From positions 1 to 17,581 of the forward strand of contig JBKOZS010000328.1 of NCBI GenBank assembly GCA_046726015.1: a stretch of DNA of 17,581 nt, written 5' to 3'. The translations under genes and the position numbers were made by a program. The DNA comes from QHWT01 sp046726015 (GTDB taxonomy: Bacteria > Acidobacteriota > Vicinamibacteria > Vicinamibacterales > 2-12-FULL-66-21). This document shows, piece by piece, positions 12,566 to 17,581 of the stretch (its first letter is position 1; every line of letters starts with the position of its first letter). The notes beneath the pieces are model-generated. The model was not told the origin of the DNA and made no database searches. It saw only the letters and a list, made by a program, of their open reading frames with translations.

Positions 12566-13906
12566 TTATACCTTGGGCTCGTTCCCCTGGGACTCCGACT
12601 CCTCCAAGAAGTAGCTGGCGCACGCCGCATCGAGCAGTTCGCGCGAGATGGCCGGCTCCCGCTGCTGGTAGCGGCACATGTCGATCACCTGCTCCACGAG
12701 ATCGCGCGGATGGCAGGCGCGCATCTGCAGCTTGCGCGGCTGGTAGTACTTGCGCTGGAGATACTCGACCATCACCGGATCGAACGTCACGTTACGCTTG
12801 CGGCACACGAGATCGAAGATCTTCGTGTATTCCTCGACGGTCGGGTTCTTCGCGCGAATCTTGTACGGGATACGGCGCAGGAACGCTTCGTCCGCGAGCG
12901 ACTCGGGCTTGAGGTTGGTCGCGAAGATGATGAACACGTTGAACGGGACCTCGAACTTGCGTCCCGTGTGCAGCGTCAGGAAGTCGACGCGGCTTTCGAG
13001 CGGCACGATCCAGCGGTTCAACAGGTCGCGCGGCGGAATCCGCTGACGGCCGAAGTCGTCGACGACGAACACGCCGCCGATCGCTTTCATCTGGATCGGC
13101 GCCTCGTAGAACTTGGCGATGGGGTTGAACGTCAGGTCGAGCATCTCGAGCGTCAACTCACCACCGACCACGACGACCGGCCGGCGAATCTGTTCCCAGC
13201 GACGATCGTGCGACGACACCGCGATGACGCTCCCCGCTTCACTCGCCTTCGCCGTGGAGACGTGGTTGACCGGGTCGTACATCGTGATGGTCTGCCCGTC
13301 CACGTCAATGGCGTGCGGGATGTGCATGTCGCTGCCAAGCGCACGGCCGATGCCTTCGGCGACGACGGTCTTGCCGTTGCCGGGCGCGCCATAGAGGAAC
13401 AGCGACTTGCCGGAGTTCACCGCGGGACCGAGCAGGTCGTACATCCCGTTGCTGACGATGAGATTCTCGAAACCGCGCGACAGGATCTCTTTGTCGATCC
13501 ACGGGCGCGCCGCCATGCACGCGCGAACGTAAGCGTTGTACTGCGAGATCGGTACGGGCGCCGGGCCCACGTAGCGGTTGATATCCAGGAACTGCATGGC
13601 GCGGTCGCGGCCGAGATCCGTCAGCGCGTAGCGATAGCCGGCGTTGCCGGTGCCGCTGGAGCCGCGGACTTCGATCAGCTTCTCGACGCGCGCGTGCTGG
13701 ATCATCGCGTCCAGGACGGAGTACGGCAGGCGCATCGAGTCGGCGAGCAGGGTCCCGCTGCTCTCGCCGGCGACGAGCGTCTTGAGCATCAGCTGCTTGA
13801 GGGTATCCGGGTGCAGCCCGGTTTCCTCAATGGTCTGCGGCGGCGGCGGCGGCGCCGGCGCATTGAGGCGTCCCGCCTGTTCGAATGTCGCGATCGTGGC
13901 ACTCAT
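12566..13906 (-). CDS. AAA+ ATPase with N-terminal winged-helix-like domain, Tad operon
   Basis: 446 residues; GGAGG seven bases before the ATG at 13906. A Pro-rich linker (APAPPPPPQ, 16-24) precedes an ~80-residue winged-helix-like region (HPDTLKQLMLKTLVAG... to YRYALTDLGRDRA). The AAA+ domain follows: Walker A GAPGNGKT 173-180, Walker B VFVVDDFGRQR ~279-289, sensor IIFATNL, arginine-finger-like DEAFLRRIPYKI, and a helical lid. I recognise it as a cytoplasmic AAA family ATPase but not a characterised protein, and it is distinct from the CpaF motor. Its start overlaps the DUF192 stop by one base (TGATG), so it is translationally coupled to the Tad genes. A regulatory or remodelling ATPase for the pilus machinery is a reasonable inference. 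Confidence 0.85.
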   Translation of the reverse strand: MSATIATFEQAGRLNAPAPPPPPQTIEETGLHPDTLKQLMLKTLVAGESSGTLLADSMRLPYSVLDAMIQHARVEKLIEVRGSSGTGNAGYRYALTDLGRDRAMQFLDINRYVGPAPVPISQYNAYVRACMAARPWIDKEILSRGFENLIVSNGMYDLLGPAVNSGKSLFLYGAPGNGKTVVAEGIGRALGSDMHIPHAIDVDGQTITMYDPVNHVSTAKASEAGSVIAVSSHDRRWEQIRRPVVVVGGELTLEMLDLTFNPIAKFYEAPIQMKAIGGVFVVDDFGRQRIPPRDLLNRWIVPLESRVDFLTLHTGRKFEVPFNVFIIFATNLKPESLADEAFLRRIPYKIRAKNPTVEEYTKIFDLVCRKRNVTFDPVMVEYLQRKYYQPRKLQMRACHPRDLVEQVIDMCRYQQREPAISRELLDAACASYFLEESESQGNEPKV

Positions 13907-14370
13907 CAGGCGACCTCCCCGGGTTCAAGCACGCTGGCTGTCCCCTTTTTTTGCGAAAAAAGGGGGCTGTCCCCTTTTTTGGTGTGTTCGGCGAATCCCA
14001 TCGAGTCGCCGTAATCCGTTGCTTCGAACAGGATGCGATGGCCCAGCGCCACCCCGGCGGCGGCGATGCGGCCGGCCGACAGCTCGAGGACACCGGCGGT
14101 GCCACGGCGCGGCAGCCGAATGCGCCACGGCTTCATGTTCTCGACGCAGTCGATGACGACGCCGCACTCGTCGAGCGCGACGACGTCGATCGTGAACTTC
14201 ATCCCGAACGTGTGTACCCCTCGGCTCGGCACGATCCACAACGCTTCACCCGGCTCGAGCCGTTCGTGATGCAACAGGCCGACGCGGCGCGCCGCGCGTG
14301 TCGCGGCAACGTCGACCTTGTCAGCGATCACCGCGTTGAGGGTGACGTCCCTCGCCATGAGCCGCTTCAT
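13906..14370 (-). CDS. DUF192-family protein with repeat-encoded C-terminal tail
   Basis: 154 residues; the ATG at 14370 overlaps the tadC stop by 4 bp (ATGA). Residues ~20-118 are a DUF192 domain: VGLLHHERLEPGEALWIVP, GVHTFGMKFTIDVVALDECG, VIDCVENMKPWRI, GVLELSAGRIAAAGVALGHRI. The family is small, often next to Tad pilus genes, and of unknown biochemical role. Homologues usually end near HRILFE. Here the frame continues with TDYGDSMGFAEHT and then KKGDSPLFSQKKGTAS, which is encoded by the inverted/direct repeat at 13936-13980, before stopping in TGATG shared with the ATPase start. The tail is probably repeat-derived rather than functional. No signal peptide is obvious with this start. Confidence 0.85.
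   Translation of the reverse strand: MKRLMARDVTLNAVIADKVDVAATRAARRVGLLHHERLEPGEALWIVPSRGVHTFGMKFTIDVVALDECGVVIDCVENMKPWRIRLPRRGTAGVLELSAGRIAAAGVALGHRILFEATDYGDSMGFAEHTKKGDSPLFSQKKGTASVLEPGEVA
13936..13980. repeat. GGCTGTCCCCTTTTTT direct repeat with 10-bp hairpin inside the DUF192 gene
   Basis: Two direct copies of GGCTGTCCCCTTTTTT (13936-13951 and 13965-13980) surround an inverted repeat CCCCTTTTTT/AAAAAAGGGG (13942-13951 with 13956-13965, loop TGCG). It lies inside the 3' end of the DUF192 reading frame, 30 bases before the ATPase start codon. The GGGGACA core on the minus strand recalls the elements at 11738-11830. As RNA the hairpin could lower or tune read-through to the two downstream genes. 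Confidence 0.7.
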
Positions 14371-15272
14371 TTCGTCTGCTCCACCATGGGCAGCAGGACG
14401 GTGACGAAGCGAATGGCGGCCGGACCGATGGTCACGACCCAGATCGCAGGGAAGATGCAGATGACGAGCGGGAAGACCATCTTGACGCCCGTCTTCGCCG
14501 CCGCTTCCTCTGCACGCTGACGGCGCTTCGTGCGCAGCGTGTCCGAATACACGCGCAGCGACTGCGCGACGCTGGTGCCGAACTTGTCCGTCTGGATCAG
14601 CATCGTGACGAGCGAGCTCAGGTCGTCGACGCCGGTCCGGTCGGCGAGGTTGCGCAGCGCTTCGGCGCGCGGCTTGCCGGCGCGCAGCTCGAGGTTGATC
14701 AGCCGCAGCTCGTCGGCGAGCTCCGGATACGCGAAGGCGAGCTCCTGTCCGACGCGGGTCAACGCCGCATCCAGGCCGAGGCCCGCCTCAACACTGACGA
14801 CCAGCAGGTCGAGCATGTCCGCCAGCGACAGGCGGATCCGGTGCGCGCGACGCTTTGCCAGCCGTGCCAGCCCCATGCCTGGCAGGATGTAACCGAGGCC
14901 GAGCCCGCCGAGCGCGAGCGTCAGGTTCGGGCGGCCGATCAGTGACGAGGACAACAGCATGAACAGGCCGAGCGCGAACATGACGCGGATGCCGAAGAAC
15001 ATCGTCAGCGCCTCGTCGCGGCGGAAACCAGCCTGGACGAGCCGCAACCGGAGGTCGCCCATTTCCTTGGTCGACCGTGGCGCCTTCTCGCCGAGCCGCT
15101 TCAGCACGCCCGCGACGGCCTGGAACTTTGGCTTCTCTTCGCGATCGCGCCCGAGCGTCAGTTCCTCGAGCCGGCGATCGATCGCAGCCGCGCGCGACGG
15201 CATGAAGGCGTACGCAGCGGCTGCGACGAGCGCCGTCCCGAACACGAACGCGAGCAATGGCATCATCAACAC
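14367..15272 (-). CDS. tadC: Tad/Flp pilus inner-membrane platform protein TadC
   Basis: 301 residues from GTG 15272 (GAGG 7 nt upstream), 2 bp after the tadB stop. A type II secretion F-domain protein with an N-terminal membrane segment (MPLLAFVFGTALVAAAAYAFM), a second hydrophobic region near 93-135 (MFALGLFMLLSSSLIG, ALGGLGLGYILPGM), the cytoplasmic T2SSF helical domain (LSLADMLDLLVVSVEAGLGLDAALTRVGQEL... TDKFGTSVAQSLRVYSDTLRTKRRQRAEE) and a C-terminal membrane segment (MVFPLVICIFPAIWVVTIGPA). With TadB it forms the platform through which the CpaF motor drives Flp pilin assembly. Confidence 0.93.
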   Translation of the reverse strand: MLMMPLLAFVFGTALVAAAAYAFMPSRAAAIDRRLEELTLGRDREEKPKFQAVAGVLKRLGEKAPRSTKEMGDLRLRLVQAGFRRDEALTMFFGIRVMFALGLFMLLSSSLIGRPNLTLALGGLGLGYILPGMGLARLAKRRAHRIRLSLADMLDLLVVSVEAGLGLDAALTRVGQELAFAYPELADELRLINLELRAGKPRAEALRNLADRTGVDDLSSLVTMLIQTDKFGTSVAQSLRVYSDTLRTKRRQRAEEAAAKTGVKMVFPLVICIFPAIWVVTIGPAAIRFVTVLLPMVEQTK

Positions 15273-15274
15273 GG

Positions 15275-16252
15275 CTACACCTCGATTTTGACGACCTGCT
15301 TGATCCAGAAGTACCCGACCGTCTGCATCACGACGGTTGCGCCAAGCATCATGTGGCCCATGCGTTCACGGAACAGCAGCTCCATGTGCTCGGGGTTGAT
15401 GAAGCAGAGAGCGACACCGAGAAACGCCGGCAGCCCGAGCAGCACGTAACCGGTCATACGTCCGTGCGCCGTGTAGACACGCACCTGGCGCAGGATCTTG
15501 AACCGCTCGCGCACGACGTGCGCCAGGTTCTCGAGGATCTCCGACAGGTTGCCGCCCGTCTCGCGCTGAATCAGCACGGCGGTCGAAAAGAAGCGGACGT
15601 CGATGAGCGGCACACGCTCGGTCAGGTTGCCGAGCGCGTCCTTCATCGGGAGACCGAAGTTCTGCTCGTCGAACGTCTTCCGGAATTCCGGCCCGATCGG
15701 CTCCGGCATTTCGTCGGCGACCATCTTCAGGCCGGTGGCAAACGCATGGCCCGCCTTGAGCGCGCGCGCCATCAGGTCGAGCGCTTCGGGGAACGCCTCT
15801 TCGAACTTGTGGAGCCGGCGCGTCCGCTTGACCTTCAGGAAGATGAACGGCAGGGAGAACCCGATCATGCCGCCGCCCAGCCAGCCGACGCTCATCCGAA
15901 GGACGCTCGCGACGATGAGACCGAACAGCACGGCCAGACCGAAGGCGACCATCAGAAGGCCGCTGATGCTGATCTTGACGCCTGACTGCTCGACCCACTC
16001 CGCGATCCGCGAGCCGCGAGCCGATTGGGCGACCATTCGCTCGAACGCCGGCAGCGGCCCCTCGAGACGGCTCTTGACCAGGCCCGCCGCGACTTTCGCG
16101 TCTTCCTCGACCGGCCGCACGACCTCGTCCAGCCGGGCGTCCAGCTTGCGCTGCAACATCAGGCCGGGCACCTTGCCGAACATGTAGTACGCGAGGAGGA
16201 CACCTCCCGCGCCCAGCACGAACATCGACAGCACGAACACAATTGCGGTCAT
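15275..16252 (-). CDS. tadB: Tad/Flp pilus inner-membrane platform protein TadB
   Basis: 325 residues from ATG 16252, which shares one base with the cpaF stop (TGATG) and has GGAGG seven bases upstream. GTG 16255 one codon earlier is the alternative. N-terminal membrane segment (TAIVFVLSMFVLGAGGVLLAYYMF), then hydrophobic LLMVAFGLAVLFGLIVASV and GWLGGGMIGFSLPFIFL. The T2SSF domain follows: EAFPEALDLMARALKAGHAFATGLKMV, then RETGGNLSEILENLAHVVRERFKILRQVRVYTAHGRMTG. Hydrophobic segments close the C-terminus. The order CpaF-TadB-TadC is the standard Tad arrangement. Confidence 0.93.
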   Translation of the reverse strand: MTAIVFVLSMFVLGAGGVLLAYYMFGKVPGLMLQRKLDARLDEVVRPVEEDAKVAAGLVKSRLEGPLPAFERMVAQSARGSRIAEWVEQSGVKISISGLLMVAFGLAVLFGLIVASVLRMSVGWLGGGMIGFSLPFIFLKVKRTRRLHKFEEAFPEALDLMARALKAGHAFATGLKMVADEMPEPIGPEFRKTFDEQNFGLPMKDALGNLTERVPLIDVRFFSTAVLIQRETGGNLSEILENLAHVVRERFKILRQVRVYTAHGRMTGYVLLGLPAFLGVALCFINPEHMELLFRERMGHMMLGATVVMQTVGYFWIKQVVKIEV

Positions 16253-17581
16253 CACCGCACCTCCACGACGCCTTCGAACATGTCCGGCGGCAGGATGATG
16301 CCCGCGGCCTTGAGCCGCTCGCAGGCCTTCGGCCGCACGCCGGTGGCGCGGAACCGGCCGATGACCTTGCCATCCTGGTTCACGCCAAGCTTTTCGAACA
16401 GGAAGATCTCCTGCATGGTGATGACGTCCCCTTCCATGCCGGTGATCTCCGAAATGCTCGTCACCTTGCGCGTGCCGTCGCTCATGCGCGACTGCTGGAT
16501 GACGAGCTGGATGGCCGACGAGATCTGCTGGCGCATCGCGCGCTCCGGCAGGTTCGTCGCGCCCATCGCGATCATCGTTTCGATTCTCGACAGCGCGTCG
16601 CGCGGCGTGTTCGCGTGCACCGTCGTGAGCGATCCGTCGTGGCCCGTGTTCATGGCCTGGAGCATGTCCAGCGCTTCCTCGCCTCGGGTCTCGCCGACGA
16701 CGATGCGGTCGGGACGCATACGGAGGGCGTTGACCAGCAACTGCCGCTGCTTGATGGCGCCCTTGCCTTCGACGTTCGGCGGACGCGTTTCAAGACGCGC
16801 CACGTGCTCCTGGTGAAGCTGAAGTTCCGCCGCGTCCTCGATCGTGACGATGCGCTCGCGCTCGGAGATGAATGCGGACAGCACGTTCAAGAGCGTCGTC
16901 TTACCGGCGCCGGTACCGCCGCTGATCAGCATGTTCAGCCGCGAGCGCACGCAGTGCTCGAGGAACTCGAGCATCGGCCGCGTAAGCGACCGGATGTTCA
17001 CGAGGTCTTCCGCCTTGAGGCGCTCCGCCGGGAAACGGCGGATCGAGAGCAGCGGACCGTCGACCGCCAGCGGCGGAATGATCGCGTTGACACGCGAGCC
17101 ATCCGGCAGGCGCGCGTCCACCATCGGCGAACTGTCGTCGACGCGGCGTCCGACCGCGCTGACGATGCGGTCGATGACGCGCATCAGGTGCTTGTCGTCC
17201 TGGAAAGTGGTCGGCAGGCGATCGAGCTTGCCGCTGCGCTCCACGTAGACGTGTTTGAACGTGTTGACCAGGATGTCGCTGACCCCCGGGTCACGCAGCA
17301 GCGGCTCGAGCGGACCGAGGCCGAAGACCTCGTCGATGATGTCCGCAAAGATCGCTTCACGCTCGGACATGCTGAGCGGCATGCCCTCTTCGGAGATGAG
17401 GTCGAACAGCAGCGAGCGGATTTCAGACTCCGCGCGGGCCCGTTCGGCCCCCGCCAGCGCTTCGAGGTTGAGGCGGTTCAGGAGCTTCCGGTGAACGTTC
17501 GCCTTCAGCTCGAGATAGCCTGCGCGCGGCGCTTCCGGACGTGGCGTCGTGCGCGGCGCCGCGCCGCCCGACTGACCGATG
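16252..17581 (-). CDS. cpaF: Tad/Flp pilus secretion ATPase CpaF (TadA), 5' end outside the window
   Basis: The frame is open to the window edge: beyond the first ATG (17382) it reads TTPRPEAPRAGYLELKANVHRKLLNRLNLEAL..., the conserved CpaF N-terminal domain. The true start therefore lies outside the window, and 442 residues are visible. Motifs: GLGPLEPLLRDPGVSDILVN, PDGSRVNAIIPPLA, Walker A ISGGTGAGKTTLLN, the Asp box-like IVTIEDAAELQL, Walker B RMRPDRIVVGETRGEEALDML, the His box GHDGSLTTVHANTPRDALSRIE, and LPERAMRQQISSAI. This hexameric cytoplasmic ATPase powers Flp pilus extension, and in some bacteria retraction. Its stop overlaps the tadB start. Confidence 0.95.
   Translation of the reverse strand, partial: IGQSGGAAPRTTPRPEAPRAGYLELKANVHRKLLNRLNLEALAGAERARAESEIRSLLFDLISEEGMPLSMSEREAIFADIIDEVFGLGPLEPLLRDPGVSDILVNTFKHVYVERSGKLDRLPTTFQDDKHLMRVIDRIVSAVGRRVDDSSPMVDARLPDGSRVNAIIPPLAVDGPLLSIRRFPAERLKAEDLVNIRSLTRPMLEFLEHCVRSRLNMLISGGTGAGKTTLLNVLSAFISERERIVTIEDAAELQLHQEHVARLETRPPNVEGKGAIKQRQLLVNALRMRPDRIVVGETRGEEALDMLQAMNTGHDGSLTTVHANTPRDALSRIETMIAMGATNLPERAMRQQISSAIQLVIQQSRMSDGTRKVTSISEITGMEGDVITMQEIFLFEKLGVNQDGKVIGRFRATGVRPKACERLKAAGIILPPDMFEGVVEVR

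Noticed and set aside
13936..13980. Poly-T/poly-A hairpin considered as the intrinsic terminator of the Tad operon
   Set aside because: It lies inside a reading frame that continues to a coupled TGATG junction with the next gene, so complete termination is unlikely; attenuation remains possible.
12710..14014. 434-codon plus-strand frame over the AAA+ ATPase
   Set aside because: Arg/Asp/His-rich antisense shadow with no recognisable domain.
1..17581. tRNA, rRNA, insertion sequences, integrase or attachment sites
   Set aside because: No cloverleaf-like tRNA, rRNA segment, transposase or integrase was found on either strand.

Overview
The window is GC-rich, densely packed bacterial DNA with short intergenic spacers full of degenerate short repeats. 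The gene set fits a free-living, probably Gram-negative soil-type bacterium: a 2-oxo acid dehydrogenase, a Tad/Flp pilus locus, a sigma-54 response regulator, unimodal QueF, HU and a lipoprotein solute-binding protein. The gene style and the spacer repeats remind me of Acidobacteriota (Vicinamibacteria-like) genomes. That is an inference from general impression, not a proven assignment.

Layout. (1) 1-2975, minus strand: a small membrane-anchored coiled-coil protein, dihydrolipoamide dehydrogenase (lpdA), a 2-oxo acid dehydrogenase E1 alpha subunit, and at the window edge an E1 beta fragment whose N-terminal half is missing. (2) 3142-10466, plus strand: an NtrC-type sigma-54 response regulator, a 341-bp structured leader, a radical SAM/SPASM peptide maturase, two very short genes (28 and 32 codons) with good Shine-Dalgarno sites, an OppA/DppA-like lipoprotein, a membrane histidine kinase overlapping it by 4 bp, and an orphan 81-residue protein. 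(3) 10537-11759: HU (minus strand), then queF and an Smr-domain protein (plus strand). (4) 17581-11862, minus strand: a tightly coupled Tad/Flp operon running cpaF (5' end outside the window), tadB, tadC, DUF192 protein, AAA+ ATPase and an ICMT-like membrane methyltransferase. Successive genes overlap by 1-4 bp or are 2 bp apart.

The most interesting part is region 2. The two tiny proteins are otherwise unlike each other but share an eight-residue motif, [TS]-[LI]-x-P-W-[LM]-V-D. They lie directly downstream of a radical SAM enzyme with an N-terminal peptide-recognition-like domain and a complete seven-cysteine SPASM domain. I read them as twin precursors of a ribosomally made, radical-SAM-modified peptide (RiPP). 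On the same strand they are flanked by a peptide-type solute-binding lipoprotein with no permease, a sensor kinase and a sigma-54 activator. This suggests a modified-peptide signalling circuit: a precursor pair is matured, captured by the lipoprotein, sensed by the kinase and passed to the regulator. Only the gene arrangement and motifs are seen directly; the circuit is a hypothesis.

The spacers also carry many unrelated families of short degenerate tandem or inverted repeats. Two genes (Smr and DUF192) end inside repeats with a GGGGACA core, so their C-termini are partly repeat-encoded.
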